A stretch of 64,000 nucleotides of DNA from Stenotrophomonas nitritireducens (GCF_001700965.1 NZ_CP016756.1:3772501-3836500), one strand, 5' to 3'; counted from the stretch's first letter, positions 18,166-27,441 are shown. Translations and numbers: made by a program. Notes: generated by a model from the letters alone, not told the origin.

Positions 18166-18193
18166 GGCTGCCGGCGGGCAGGGGCCGGCAGCC
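18166..18193 (+). terminator. Stem-loop after the cNMP-domain membrane protein gene
   Basis: A 10-bp inverted repeat GGCTGCCGGC / GCCGGCAGCC with an 8-base loop starts 2 bases past the stop codon. It has no T tract, so termination strength is uncertain. Confidence 0.5.
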
Positions 18194-18353
18194 ACGCCGT
18201 CGGGTGCTGACCAGGCGGGCCGCTAGCGGCGCGTGACAGCTGCGCGATGGCTGTTGTCGAGGGTTTTCACGGCCGCAGGGATGCAACCTGCAGCGTTGCT
18301 TTTGCTACCCTGTGCTTCTTTGGGTTCTGGGGTCGTTCCCCGCGGTTATTTCC

Positions 18354-19238
18354 ATGGTGTGGTTGCGTGTAGCTCTGATTCTCCCGTTGATCGTGATCAA
18401 CACGCTGGCGCACTGCCTGCCGTTGTTCGTGGTGGCGCTGTTCAAGGCGGCATTGCCATTCCAGGCGGTACGAAGGGCCTGCAATCCGTTGCTGACCGGG
18501 CTGGCCGAGAGCTGGATCGCGGTCAACAGCGCCATGATCCATGCCTTCACCGCTACCCGTTTCACCGTCAGTGGCACCGAGGGTCTGGAGCGCGACGGGC
18601 ATTACCTGGTGCTGGCCAACCACCAGAGCTGGGTGGACATCCTGGTGCTGCAGAAAGTGTTCAACCGCCGTATCCCGCTGCTGCGGTTCTTCCTGAAGCG
18701 CTCCCTGTTCTGGGTGCCGGTGCTGGGCTTGGCCTGGTGGGCGCTGGATTTCCCGTTCATGGGCCGCTATACCCGCAAGCAGATCGCCAAGAACCCCGAG
18801 CTGGGGCGGCGTGACATGGAAGTGACACGCAAGGCCTGCGAGAAATTCGCCAGCATTCCGGTGGCGGTGATGAACTTCGTCGAGGGCACTCGCTTCACCG
18901 CTGAGAAGCATGCCGGCCAGGCGTCGCCGTTCAAGCACCTGCTCAAGCCCAAGTCCGGCGGCGTTGCGTTCGTGCTGGACGCGATGGGCAAGGGCCTGAA
19001 TGCCTTGCTGGATGTGACCATCGTCTATCCCAAGGGCATTCCCTCGATGATGGACCTGATGGCCAACCGGCTTCCGGAAGTAAAGGTACTGGTACGCAAG
19101 CTGCCGATCCCCACCGAGTTCATCGGCCGCAATTACCAGGAAGACCGCAACTTCCGCGCGCAGTTCCAGCAGTGGATGAACGGCTTGTGGCTGCAGAAGG
19201 ATGAAGACATCAGCCGCCTGCTCGAAAACAAGGCCTGA
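18354..19238 (+). CDS. YihG-family 1-acyl-glycerol-phosphate acyltransferase
   Basis: A 294-residue inner-membrane acyltransferase of the PlsC superfamily. It transfers a fatty acyl chain to the sn-2 position of lysophosphatidic acid or a related lysophospholipid. The catalytic HX4D is NHQSWVD with His90 and Asp95; the substrate motif is FVEGTRF. The segments WWALDFPFMGRYTR and VEGTRFTAEKHAGQ match the YihG branch rather than classical PlsC. The N-terminus is a membrane segment. The ATG at 18354 is preferred; a GTG at 18312 would add 14 residues. A good terminator follows. Confidence 0.88.
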   Translation: MVWLRVALILPLIVINTLAHCLPLFVVALFKAALPFQAVRRACNPLLTGLAESWIAVNSAMIHAFTATRFTVSGTEGLERDGHYLVLANHQSWVDILVLQKVFNRRIPLLRFFLKRSLFWVPVLGLAWWALDFPFMGRYTRKQIAKNPELGRRDMEVTRKACEKFASIPVAVMNFVEGTRFTAEKHAGQASPFKHLLKPKSGGVAFVLDAMGKGLNALLDVTIVYPKGIPSMMDLMANRLPEVKVLVRKLPIPTEFIGRNYQEDRNFRAQFQQWMNGLWLQKDEDISRLLENKA

Positions 19239-19258
19239 TCGCCCGCCGCAGGAACAAC

Positions 19259-19280
19259 AAAGGCCCCGTCAGGGGCCTTT
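19259..19280 (+). terminator. Rho-independent terminator after the acyltransferase gene
   Basis: The stem AAAGGCCCC / GGGGCCTTT with loop GTCA starts 20 bases past the acyltransferase stop. It is A-rich on the left and T-rich on the right, so it can also serve the convergent glycine-zipper gene. Confidence 0.88.
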
Positions 19281-19301
19281 GTCATTTGTATCCGTATGAA
19301 C

Positions 19302-19673
19302 TCAGCGGTACTCGCGCTCGCAGCGGGTTTCGACCGCGCGTTGCCCGTTGCGCTCCTGGTTGCGGCCCTGCACATTGCGGCCGACCAGGCCGCCAGCGAC
19401 GGCGCCACCCACGGTGGCGAGTTTGCGGCCATTGCCCTTGCCGATCTGGTTGCCCAACAGGCCACCGACCACCGCACCGGTGGCCGTGCCGGCAATGCGG
19501 TTCTGGTCGCGTGCGTTGTTGGCCACCTCGACCTTGTGGCAAACCACGCGGCTACCGTCATTGAAGCGGCGGCCTTCATCGTTCGGCCCGTAGGTCTGTG
19601 CCTGGGCGCCGGCAGACAGCGCGAGTGCGGTGGCGGCGATGGCGGAGGCGAGAGTGAGGCGAAGCTTGCCCAT
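19302..19673 (-). CDS. Glycine-zipper 2TM surface-antigen-type protein
   Basis: A 123-residue exported protein. The signal peptide (MGKLRLTLASAIAATALALS, cleavage after AQA) is cleaved by signal peptidase I, not lipidated. The mature part holds a glycine-zipper hairpin (GTATGAVVGGLLGNQIGKG then VGGAVAGGLVGRN), as in SlyB and the 17-kDa surface antigen family of outer-membrane proteins. The start at 19673 follows AAGGAGT. It ends VETRCEREYR, with Cys residues before (VVCHK) and after the zipper that could form a disulfide. Role: envelope integrity by family; specifics unknown. Confidence 0.88.
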   Translation of the reverse strand: MGKLRLTLASAIAATALALSAGAQAQTYGPNDEGRRFNDGSRVVCHKVEVANNARDQNRIAGTATGAVVGGLLGNQIGKGNGRKLATVGGAVAGGLVGRNVQGRNQERNGQRAVETRCEREYR

Positions 19674-19863
19674 GGCGGACTCCTTTTGCTGGCGGCGCAC
19701 TGTTGCGCCAAAGTGAGGCCAGCCTGCACCGGCGTGCCGCAATTCCAAGTGAAGTACACGTGGCGCGGTTGAGCCCACGTTCATGCTTTGCTCCGCGCCG
19801 CCTGAAGACCTTGCCGCTTGGGTGTAAAGTGCGCGCCATCATCCGTATTGAGGAGCCCCGCGC

Positions 19864-20787
19864 ATGAGTACTGTTGCCGCTTTCTATCCCGTAGGCACCG
19901 CAGGCCAGCCGTGGGGCGCGCCTGAGCGTGCACAGTGGTTGGGGCTGCAGCAGGTGCAGCGCAGCTACGCCGAGGAAGTGGTCAGCAAGATTGATGCCCT
20001 TCGCACGCGTTTCGATGTGAGCCAGTACGGCGAGCTGGACTATCCCTCGGGCCGCTACCCGTTGTTCGCCATCCGCAGCCGCAACTGGGACGATGCACTG
20101 CCGGTGATGTTGGTTACCGGTGGTGTGCATGGCTACGAAACCAGCGGCGTGCAGGGCGCGCTGCAGTTTGTCGACCAGCACGCAGAGCGTTATGCCGGTC
20201 GCTGCAACCTGCTGGTGGCGCCGTGCGTGAGCCCGTGGGGCTACGAGCGCATCCAGCGCTGGAATGCGCTTGCGCTGGACCCGAACCGTTCGTTCGTGGA
20301 CAACAGCCCGGCACAGGAGTCGGCGGCATTGATGGCGCTGGTGGCGCCGCTGCAGGGGCGCGTGCTGATGCATATCGATCTGCATGAAACCACCGATACC
20401 GACGAAACCGAGTTCCGCCCGGCGCTGGCCGCACGCGACGGCAAACCGTTCGAGCCGGGCGAGATTCCGGACGGGTTCTATCTGGTGGATGACACCGAGA
20501 ACCGCCAGCCGCAGTTCCAGCAGGCGGTCAACGCCGAGGTTGCCAAGGTGACCCACCTGGCGCCTGCAGACGAACGCGGCGAGATCATCGGTTCCCCGGT
20601 GGTTGCCGAAGGCGTCATCGAGTATCCGTTGAAGGCGCTGGGCCTGTGCGCCGGCGTCAGCGGTGCGCGTTACACCACCACCACCGAAGTGTATCCGGAC
20701 AGCCCCAAGGCAACCCCGCAGCAGTGCAACGACGCGCAGGTAGCCGCCGTGATCGGCGCGCTGGATTACGCGCTGACCCACAACTGA
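19864..20787 (+). CDS. M14-family zinc carboxypeptidase-like protein
   Basis: A 307-residue protein of the M14 metallopeptidase / succinylglutamate desuccinylase fold, without signal peptide. Zinc ligands appear as His89 and Glu92 in GGVHGYETSG and His174 in HIDLHET; DPNRSF (about 139) is the substrate-binding Asn-Arg pair of M14 enzymes. The late Glu in TTTTEVYP fits the catalytic base position. The likely substrate is a peptide or N-acyl amino acid, undetermined. The ATG follows GAGGAG about 10 bases upstream. Confidence 0.85.
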   Translation: MSTVAAFYPVGTAGQPWGAPERAQWLGLQQVQRSYAEEVVSKIDALRTRFDVSQYGELDYPSGRYPLFAIRSRNWDDALPVMLVTGGVHGYETSGVQGALQFVDQHAERYAGRCNLLVAPCVSPWGYERIQRWNALALDPNRSFVDNSPAQESAALMALVAPLQGRVLMHIDLHETTDTDETEFRPALAARDGKPFEPGEIPDGFYLVDDTENRQPQFQQAVNAEVAKVTHLAPADERGEIIGSPVVAEGVIEYPLKALGLCAGVSGARYTTTTEVYPDSPKATPQQCNDAQVAAVIGALDYALTHN

Positions 20788-20809
20788 GATCGCCGGCACC
20801 ATAGGCACC

Positions 20810-20840
20810 GTAGCCCGGGTAAGCGAAGCGCACCCGGGGA
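20810..20840. repeat. REP-like palindrome
   Basis: GTAGCCCGGGTAAGCGAAGC begins a hairpin with stem CCCGGGT / ACCCGGG (20814-20820, 20832-20838). It carries the GTAG head seen in the other short palindromes of this window and lies 23 bases past the M14 gene. Confidence 0.7.
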
Positions 20841-20947
20841 AGCCCATAGCGCTGCCTGCACCCATCCGTCGAGCGAACGCCGCCAGGCCGGCGATCACCC
20901 CGCGATGCGCACCATGTTCACGCGTTCAAGCACAGCGGCTGTGGACC

Positions 20948-21709
20948 ATGGCAGCCATGAACCTCCCGATCCCGCTGTTTGTCGCACTTGCGCTCGCCGC
21001 CCCCTACACCCATGCCGAAGACGCGCCCGAATTCGATCGCCCCGGCATTGGTTTTGCCACCAGCACGGTCGGCAAGCAACATTGGGCGTGGGAACAGGGC
21101 CTGCCCGATGCCAGCCGTGACCGCAGCGGCGGCGTGACCATCACCCAGTGGAGTGCAGACACGCTGTTGCGTTATGGCGCGGCCGATACGCTGGAATTGC
21201 AGCTGGGCGCCGACAGCTGGGCCGGCCTGCGTGTACGTGGAGCGGGTCTGCATGTGGACGAGAACGGCGGTGGCGATGGCAATGTGGCGCTGAAATGGGC
21301 GCCAGCGCTGGCCAGTGATCAGCTCACCTTGGCGCTCAAGGCCGGCGCCACGCTGCCCTGGGGCCGGGCGCCATTGGGCGACGGCGGGCACGATTACGAT
21401 CTGGGTGTCAGCGTCGCCTGGGCATTGCCGGGCGATAGCAGTTTTGCCCTGTATGCCGATCGCCAATGGGGTGACAGCGGCCAGAGCTGGTTGTTTTCAC
21501 CCAGCTACAGCTTCACGCTGGCCGACGATGTTTCGGCCTATGTCGAAGCCGGTTACGGCACCGGCGCGCGGTACATGCGTGCGGCCGGTGCCGGTGTCAG
21601 TTGGATGCTGCGCCCGCGTCTGCAGCTGGATGCTTCGGTGCTGCGTGGATTGGACGCAGACACCACCGACTGGCAGGGCGGGCTGGGCGTGTCGATCTAC
21701 TTCGACTGA
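20948..21709 (+). CDS. Outer-membrane beta-barrel transporter (phenol meta-pathway type)
   Basis: A 253-residue exported protein with a signal peptide (MAAMNLPIPLFVALALAAP…THA) and alternating-strand sequence typical of a small outer-membrane barrel (TLLRYGAADTLELQLG, VALKWAPAL, YDLGVSVAWAL, AYVEAGYGTG). It resembles the family first noted in phenol meta-pathway operons, but no aromatic-degradation genes are nearby. It ends in aromatic-rich GVSIYFD. The second ATG (20957) is an equally good start. Substrate unknown. Confidence 0.75.
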   Translation: MAAMNLPIPLFVALALAAPYTHAEDAPEFDRPGIGFATSTVGKQHWAWEQGLPDASRDRSGGVTITQWSADTLLRYGAADTLELQLGADSWAGLRVRGAGLHVDENGGGDGNVALKWAPALASDQLTLALKAGATLPWGRAPLGDGGHDYDLGVSVAWALPGDSSFALYADRQWGDSGQSWLFSPSYSFTLADDVSAYVEAGYGTGARYMRAAGAGVSWMLRPRLQLDASVLRGLDADTTDWQGGLGVSIYFD

Positions 21710-21718
21710 ACAAGCTGC

Positions 21719-22858
21719 TCAGCGGTTCACCGCGGGCCCGTAAACGCCGCTGTAGCCCGCAGCGCAGTCGCTGCTGCAGTCACTGCCAAGCATGTTGCGG
21801 ACGATCAGGCCGGCGTTGTTCTTGGAGCGGAAGTGACCGACGCCGCTGCTGGTATCGCCACCACCGAAGTTGTACGGGCTGCCATCGCTCCAATCCCAGT
21901 CAAAGCTGTAGGCACTGCTGCCGGCACCGACATCGACCTGCGCGTAGACATTGGTGCTGCTGTTGAACAGTGCGCCATCGGCACAGCCAGCGCTGTAGCT
22001 GGTGGTGAAGCAATGCACCTGGTCACGCGCGCCGGCGGTGATGGTGTAGAAGCGGATGCCGCTGTAGCTGGCGGGGAAGGTGCGCAGGCTGCCGCTGCCA
22101 CTGCCGGTCCAGCGGTTGTAGCCGTAGTAGGTGACGCCGGTGCTCGGGTACAGGCCAAAGGTGTAATACGTGTAAGGGTAGACGTAGGCCTCGGCATTGC
22201 AGGTGGGCGCCAGGGTGGATTGATAGCCGGTGCTGCGGCAGGTCTGCAGGCCGCGCAGGCCGCCGGCAATATTGATGAAGCGCCGCACGCTGGCCTGGTT
22301 GCCGGAGTACTTGATCATCGCCAGCGCCATGGTTGAACCCAACGAATGGCTGACGATGTCGACCTGGCTCTTGCCGGTATAGGCCTTGACCTTGTCGATG
22401 AAGGTCTTGAGCACCTGATAGGTAGCCGGCGAGTGGTAGTTGTACTGCGGCGCGGCGCGCTCGCTTGCGCTGAGGTAGGTGATGCCGAACAGTTCGCAGT
22501 CGTTGTAGCCGGCTGCCTTGAGCTCGGCATACATGGAACGAGGCGGGGTGGTGTAGCCGCTCACCGCGCCGGCGGGCATGTCGAAGCTGATTGCGCTGTC
22601 GCCATTGCCGGGGATGAATACCACCGGGGTCTTGCTTGCGGTGCAGCTGCCGCCGCCGAAACCGCCCTGACCGACGCCGGGGTTGAAGCCGCCAGCATAT
22701 TGATTGGCCGTACCGCTGCAGGTGTAGCCATTGTTGCTGCCACAGTCCAGCGCCTCGGCGCGGGCCGGCATCAGCATCAGCATGGCACCGGCCAGTGGCG
22801 CGGCCAGCGCACCGAGCAGCCAGCAGGAAATGACGGGGACAGACCGGGTGATCGACAT
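21719..22858 (-). CDS. PhaZ7-like extracellular serine hydrolase (PHB depolymerase / lipase type)
   Basis: A 379-residue secreted alpha/beta hydrolase, closely resembling PhaZ7 of Paucimonas lemoignei, which degrades native (amorphous) poly(3-hydroxybutyrate). After the signal peptide the mature protein begins LDCGSNNGYTCSG. The triad is Ser172 (SHSLGS), Asp279 (ARDQVHC) and His342 (GVGHFRS); their spacing nearly equals Ser136/Asp242/His306 of PhaZ7. A difference is Pro83 in FIPGNGD where PhaZ7 has His in the oxyanion region. The substrate could be PHB, short esters or lipids. Start at 22858 follows AGGAG; an upstream ATG at 22888 gives no better signal peptide. Confidence 0.85.
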   Translation of the reverse strand: MSITRSVPVISCWLLGALAAPLAGAMLMLMPARAEALDCGSNNGYTCSGTANQYAGGFNPGVGQGGFGGGSCTASKTPVVFIPGNGDSAISFDMPAGAVSGYTTPPRSMYAELKAAGYNDCELFGITYLSASERAAPQYNYHSPATYQVLKTFIDKVKAYTGKSQVDIVSHSLGSTMALAMIKYSGNQASVRRFINIAGGLRGLQTCRSTGYQSTLAPTCNAEAYVYPYTYYTFGLYPSTGVTYYGYNRWTGSGSGSLRTFPASYSGIRFYTITAGARDQVHCFTTSYSAGCADGALFNSSTNVYAQVDVGAGSSAYSFDWDWSDGSPYNFGGGDTSSGVGHFRSKNNAGLIVRNMLGSDCSSDCAAGYSGVYGPAVNR

Positions 22859-22972
22859 CTGGCAGCTCCTGACGGGTGGGCGTTGCAATCAGCCCAGCTT
22901 CCGCCGCTCAGGCAGGTACAGACAGTGTCCTTTAGGGAAACTTGCAACGCAGCATGTGCCCGCGCCGGACGC

Positions 22973-23878
22973 TCATTTGCGTTTGCGTACCAGCGAGGTC
23001 GAGGCCTGCAGGATGGCGCGGGTCAGCAGCGCCATGGTCTTGACCTCGCCCTTCCAGTGCTGCCAGTACAGCGGCACGTCTTCCCAGGCACGCGCCTTGA
23101 CGTAGACCAGGCGGCCGCTGTCCAGGTGCCTGCGCACCAGTGGCAGTGGGTTCATGGTCCAGCCCAGCCCGCCGAGATTGGCGTGGACGAAGGCGCGGGT
23201 GGACGGAATCCACCAGGTGGGCGCGTTGTGTGGCTGTTCCACCCCGGCCAGACGCCGCGCATAGCGCGCCTGCATGTCGTCCTTGCGGTTGAACACCAGC
23301 ACCGGCGCCTGTGCCAAGGCCTGTGCGGTGACGCCCTTGGCAAAGTGGCGGGCATGGAACTCGGGGGTGCAGGTGGCGGCGTAGCGGATGCTGCCCAGCG
23401 CATGGATCTGGCAGCCCTGTACCGGCTCGGACAAGGTGGTGACCGCGCCCATCACCGCGCCCTGGCGCAGCAGGGCGACGGTATGGTCCTGGTCCTCGGT
23501 ATGCAGGTCCAGGGTGGTGGAGGTGCTCTGCGAGAAGCTCTGCACCGCCTCCGGGAACCAGGTTTCCATGCTGTCGTGGTTGACCGCCACTGGAATGCTG
23601 GCGCGCGGCAGCTCGGCATCGCTGAGGCCGATCCGCTCGAACGCATCACGTTCGAGCAGTGCGGTCTGCTCGGCCAGCTGTACCAACACCTGGCCCTCCG
23701 GCGTCGCCTCGGTGGGAATGGTGCGCTTGATCAGCAGTTTGCCGACTCTGTCCTCCAGCGCCTTGATCCGCTGCGATACCGCCGAAGCGGTGACATTCAA
23801 GGACAAGGCGGCGCGTTCGAAGCTGCCTTCGCGGATCACTGCGGCCAGGGCCCGCAGTTGGGCGTGGTCGATGCGCAT
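22973..23878 (-). CDS. argP: LysR-type regulator of the ArgP/LysG family
   Basis: A 301-residue LysR regulator with an N-terminal winged helix (MRIDHAQLRALAAVIREGSF, SAVSQRIKALE) and an effector domain. The sequence follows ArgP/IciA, which activates the arginine/lysine exporter gene when basic amino acids accumulate. It is divergent from a LysE/ArgO-type exporter with 134 bases between starts, the classical arrangement. Binding probably covers the dyads at 23891-23914. Confidence 0.92.
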   Translation of the reverse strand: MRIDHAQLRALAAVIREGSFERAALSLNVTASAVSQRIKALEDRVGKLLIKRTIPTEATPEGQVLVQLAEQTALLERDAFERIGLSDAELPRASIPVAVNHDSMETWFPEAVQSFSQSTSTTLDLHTEDQDHTVALLRQGAVMGAVTTLSEPVQGCQIHALGSIRYAATCTPEFHARHFAKGVTAQALAQAPVLVFNRKDDMQARYARRLAGVEQPHNAPTWWIPSTRAFVHANLGGLGWTMNPLPLVRRHLDSGRLVYVKARAWEDVPLYWQHWKGEVKTMALLTRAILQASTSLVRKRK

Positions 23879-23890
23879 ATTAAGTTCTGC

Positions 23891-23914
23891 TAAAGACGGT
23901 TAACTAAGTTTAGC
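23891..23914. promoter_or_regulatory. AT-rich dyads in the argP-argO control region
   Basis: CTAAAGACGGTTAACTAAGT runs into TTAG: an outer CTAAA…TTTAG pair and an inner palindrome CTAAGTTTAG (23905-23914) lie 13 bases from the regulator start. They are candidate LysR-type (T-N11-A-like) operator half sites for autoregulation and exporter activation. Confidence 0.45.
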
Positions 23915-24012
23915 TCTACTTTTTGATGCTGCATTGCGACAATTGCCGCGTCCGGACGTACCGGTGGGGTTTTCCCGCTGCGTCCATCCCCCCAGCAACA
24001 AGGTCGTTTCCC

Positions 24013-24648
24013 ATGTTTTCGGTCATTTCCGCCCAAGCCGCAGGCAGTGCCTGGCTCAGTGGTGCCGGTATCGGTATTGGTCTGTTCGCCATCGTCGGCG
24101 CGCAGAGTGCGTTCATCCTGCGCCAGGGCATCATGCGCCAGCACGTGATTCCAATCATCGCCACCTGTTTTGCGATCGATGCGGTGTTCATCCTGGCCAG
24201 CGTGGCTGGACTGCGCCAGCTGACGGATCAGCTGCCGTGGCTGACCACCGTGCTGCTCTGGGGCGGCGTGGCCTTCCTTACCTGGTACGCGCTGCAGTCG
24301 GCGCGGCGCGCGGTGGTGGGCGGTGGTGGCATGAAGCTGGACGACAACGGCGAGCAGTCGCTGCGCACGGCACTGATGGCGGCGGCTGGTTTCTCCATCA
24401 TCAACCCGCACTTCTGGCTGGACATGATGGTGATCGGTTCCATCGCCGACAATTTCGGCGAATCACGCATGGCCTTCGCTGCCGGTGTGGTCACCGCCAG
24501 CGGCGTGTGGCTGACCGTGCAGGGGCTGGGTGCGCGGATGTTGGCACCGTTGTTCACCAAGCCGTCCACCTGGCGCATTCTCGATGGCACCATCGCGGTG
24601 ATCTTGAGCGTGCTCGCCTTGACCCTTGCGATTCGCGGGGTCAACTAA
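24013..24648 (+). CDS. argO: LysE/ArgO-family amino acid exporter
   Basis: A 211-residue inner-membrane protein with about six membrane segments, exporting arginine, lysine or toxic analogues. Family features are the N-terminal GIGIGLFAIVGAQSAFILRQG and the central INPHFWLDMMVIG (Asn-Pro pair). The ATG at 24013 is used; an upstream in-frame start at 23923 would add residues with no membrane character and run through the operator region. Divergent from the ArgP-type regulator. Confidence 0.92.
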   Translation: MFSVISAQAAGSAWLSGAGIGIGLFAIVGAQSAFILRQGIMRQHVIPIIATCFAIDAVFILASVAGLRQLTDQLPWLTTVLLWGGVAFLTWYALQSARRAVVGGGGMKLDDNGEQSLRTALMAAAGFSIINPHFWLDMMVIGSIADNFGESRMAFAAGVVTASGVWLTVQGLGARMLAPLFTKPSTWRILDGTIAVILSVLALTLAIRGVN

Positions 24649-24657
24649 GACCGCAGT

Positions 24658-24685
24658 TGCCGGCACCGCACTCGCTGTGCCGGCA
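24658..24685. terminator. Stem-loop between convergent exporter and GGDEF-EAL genes
   Basis: A 9-bp inverted repeat TGCCGGCAC / GTGCCGGCA with a 10-base loop, 10 bases past the exporter stop. It has no T tract. Confidence 0.5.
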
Positions 24686-24705
24686 GCAGAGGCAGTTGCA
24701 GCGGC

Positions 24706-27441
24706 TCAGCAGTCGCTGTTCCAGTGCAGGGGCCAGTCGCGGATGAAGTCATCCACCTGCGCCAGCGGCATCGGTCGCCCGAAGACATAGCCCTGGCCTT
24801 CGGCGCAGTGCTCTTCCTTGAGTTGCGCCAGCTGCGCCTGCGTTTCCACGCCTTCGATGGTGGAGGTGATGCCGAGCTTGGCGCACAGGTGCGATACCGC
24901 ACCGATGATGGCGCTGCCTTGGTTCTGTTCGCCCAGGTCGCGGATGAAGGACTTGTCGATCTTGACCTTGTCGAACGGGAACGCGCGCAGGTAGCCCAGC
25001 GATGAATAGCCGGTGCCGAAATCGTCCATCACGATTGCCACGCCGGCCATCTTCAGCCGCAGCAGATGTGCCGATGCCGCCTGTATATTGGCGATCAATG
25101 CGTTCTCGGTGATTTCCAGTTCCAGCCGCGAGGGTGCCAGGCCGGTTGCGGCCAATGCCTGTTCCACCACCTCGGCCAGATTGGGCTGGGCCAGCTGCGA
25201 GACCGACAGGTTCACCGCGACCTTCATCTGCTCCGGCCATTGGCAGGCGTCGTGCGCGGCCTGGCGCAGCACCCAGTCGCCCAGCGGCACCATGATGCCG
25301 ATGTCCTCGGCAAGCGAAAGAAACTGGGCAGGTTCGAGCAGGCCACGCTGCGGGTGGTTCCACCGCAACAGCGCTTCGAAGCCACTGACGCGGCGCTGCC
25401 GCAACTCCACCAGTGGTTGGTAATGCAGTTCAAACTGCTGCTGTTGCAGCGCGGTGCGCAGCTCGGTCTCCAGCTGGCGACGGCGCTGCATGCGAGTGTC
25501 CATCTCCGCCTCGAAGAAGCGGTAGCAGCCACGGCCCTCATCCTTGGCGCGGTACAGGGCCAGGTCGGCGTTGCGCATCAGGGTATCGGCGGCTGTGGCC
25601 TGGTTGTCGATCAGCACGATGCCGATGCTGGTGCTGACCGCGAAGTGATGGCCCTCCAGCTCGACGCTGCGGCCCAGCTCCTCCACCAGACGTGCGGCCA
25701 ATGACGAGGCCGCTTCGGGCGCACGGGTCTCCGGTGCCATCACGATTGCGAACTCGTCGCCGCCGAGACGGCCCACCACGTCGTTGCCGCGCACACAGCC
25801 GAGGATGCGTTGCGCCACTTCCTGCAGCAGGCGGTCGCCGGTCGGATGGCCGAGGCTGTCGTTGACTTCCTTGAAGCGGTCCAGGTCCAGCAACAGCAGG
25901 GCGCCTTGCTGGCCGCGCCGGGCAGCGGCCAGGGCATGTTCGAGGCGGTCGAACAACATGGCCCGGTTGGGCAGGGCGGTCAGTGAATCATGCTGGGCCA
26001 GGTAGGCGATGCGTGCCTGCGCCTGACGGCGTGCATCCACATCTTCCAGCACCCCGGCCCAGCTGCTGTGGCGGTGCTCGATGCGCGCGCCGCGTGCGCG
26101 CAGCCAGCGCCATTTCCCGTACAGGTCCAGCACGCGGAATTCCACGTCCAGCGGTGTCGACGTGCCGGTGGTGAAGCTCTGTTCCAGCGCGATCTCGATC
26201 TGGGCCAGGTCGTCCTCGTTGACCCTGCGCAGCCATCCCTTGCCGAGCGCATGATCATCGGGCTGGCCGGTCAATTCGCGCCAACCGGTGGCCGACAGCA
26301 CCCGGCCGTTGCGGTCTGATTGCCAAAGTACCAGCGCACCGGCTTCGGCAACCGCGCGGTAACGCTGCTCGCTGGCCTTGAGGTCACGGGCAAGATCGCG
26401 TGCCTCATCGGCGCTTTTCTTCAGGGCATCCACGGTGCCGTTGAGGCTGCGCTGCAGGCTGCGCACTTCGCGGATGCTGGATGGCTGCGGATCGGGCGGG
26501 CCGGGCATGTTGGCCACAACGCTGTGGCTGCGCTGGGCCAGCGAGCGGATTGGCAGCAGGATGCTGCGGGCAATGGCATGGGCGAACAGCAGGGCGATCA
26601 GTGCCGCGACGATGCCGCCGAAAATGATCCCGAGCAGCGGCTGTTGCCAGCGTGCCTGGAAGCTCTGTTGTGGTTCACCCACCACCAGCGCCCAGCCGGG
26701 CGCGGCCTGCAGCATGTGGAAGGCCAGGATGATCGGTGTGCCTTCCTTGCTGTTGGCATCGATCAGGCCCTGCTGGCCGCCGCGACGTTGCAGGATGTCC
26801 CAGTCGGGCACGGGTTTGCCGATGTAACGCTCCGGCGACAACGAGCGCGCGGCAATGACGCCTTTGCTGTCGACCACGGCAGCGAGCAGGTGTTGATCAC
26901 TGCCGGCGCCCATGATGCTGGCGATCAAGCGGTTGGAAGGCTGTACCAGGGTCAGTACGCGGGTGCCGCCGTCATCCTCGAAGGGCAGCGCGATGGCCAC
27001 TTCCGGGGTCTTGCTGGCGGCGTTGGTGAACAGGTCCGAGACCTGCACCTTGCCTTCGCGGCGTGCGTCATACAGCAAGTCGGAGGGAAGGATGCGCGCG
27101 TCTTCGCTGTCGTCCTGGATCAGCCGGATATCCGGATTCTGGCGTGCCCATGCTGCAAGTTCAGGGGCGGTTTCCTGCAGCTGCGGTGCCAGCAGCGACA
27201 GCAGGCGCAGCTGGTTGATGTTGTCCTGGATGCCCTGGTCAACGCCACGGGCGAGGGTGGTGGCGGTTTCCTGCAGGCGCTGCTCGGAACTCAGCCGGTA
27301 GTCGCTTGCCGCATTCCAGACGGCGAACGCACCGATCACCAGCAGTGGCAAAAGGGTGGCAAGGATCAGCAGGTGCAGCCGCGAATAGAGACCACGGGTA
27401 CGCGGCAACGGGTCCAGCGTTGCCGATGCGGTAGTTGCCAA
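24706..27441 (-). CDS. CACHE-HAMP-PAS-GGDEF-EAL c-di-GMP turnover protein
   Basis: A 911-residue inner-membrane sensor. Membrane segments at about 20-42 and 281-303 flank a periplasmic double-CACHE domain. HAMP-like helices, a PAS domain (about 360-480), GGDEF (signature GGDEF at 560-564) and EAL (Glu689-Ala-Leu691) follow. EAL catalytic parts ELEITENAL and MDDFGTGYSSLGYL are complete, so both synthesis and hydrolysis are possible; net direction cannot be told. CACHE domains bind small periplasmic ligands such as amino acids. The start is TTG at 27441 with GGAG upstream, and no better ATG precedes the first membrane segment. Confidence 0.93.
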   Translation of the reverse strand: MATTASATLDPLPRTRGLYSRLHLLILATLLPLLVIGAFAVWNAASDYRLSSEQRLQETATTLARGVDQGIQDNINQLRLLSLLAPQLQETAPELAAWARQNPDIRLIQDDSEDARILPSDLLYDARREGKVQVSDLFTNAASKTPEVAIALPFEDDGGTRVLTLVQPSNRLIASIMGAGSDQHLLAAVVDSKGVIAARSLSPERYIGKPVPDWDILQRRGGQQGLIDANSKEGTPIILAFHMLQAAPGWALVVGEPQQSFQARWQQPLLGIIFGGIVAALIALLFAHAIARSILLPIRSLAQRSHSVVANMPGPPDPQPSSIREVRSLQRSLNGTVDALKKSADEARDLARDLKASEQRYRAVAEAGALVLWQSDRNGRVLSATGWRELTGQPDDHALGKGWLRRVNEDDLAQIEIALEQSFTTGTSTPLDVEFRVLDLYGKWRWLRARGARIEHRHSSWAGVLEDVDARRQAQARIAYLAQHDSLTALPNRAMLFDRLEHALAAARRGQQGALLLLDLDRFKEVNDSLGHPTGDRLLQEVAQRILGCVRGNDVVGRLGGDEFAIVMAPETRAPEAASSLAARLVEELGRSVELEGHHFAVSTSIGIVLIDNQATAADTLMRNADLALYRAKDEGRGCYRFFEAEMDTRMQRRRQLETELRTALQQQQFELHYQPLVELRQRRVSGFEALLRWNHPQRGLLEPAQFLSLAEDIGIMVPLGDWVLRQAAHDACQWPEQMKVAVNLSVSQLAQPNLAEVVEQALAATGLAPSRLELEITENALIANIQAASAHLLRLKMAGVAIVMDDFGTGYSSLGYLRAFPFDKVKIDKSFIRDLGEQNQGSAIIGAVSHLCAKLGITSTIEGVETQAQLAQLKEEHCAEGQGYVFGRPMPLAQVDDFIRDWPLHWNSDC

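Noticed and set aside
22346..23893. A 515-codon plus-strand frame over the PhaZ7-like and ArgP genes
   Set aside because: It covers two well-supported genes in antisense and has no family match.
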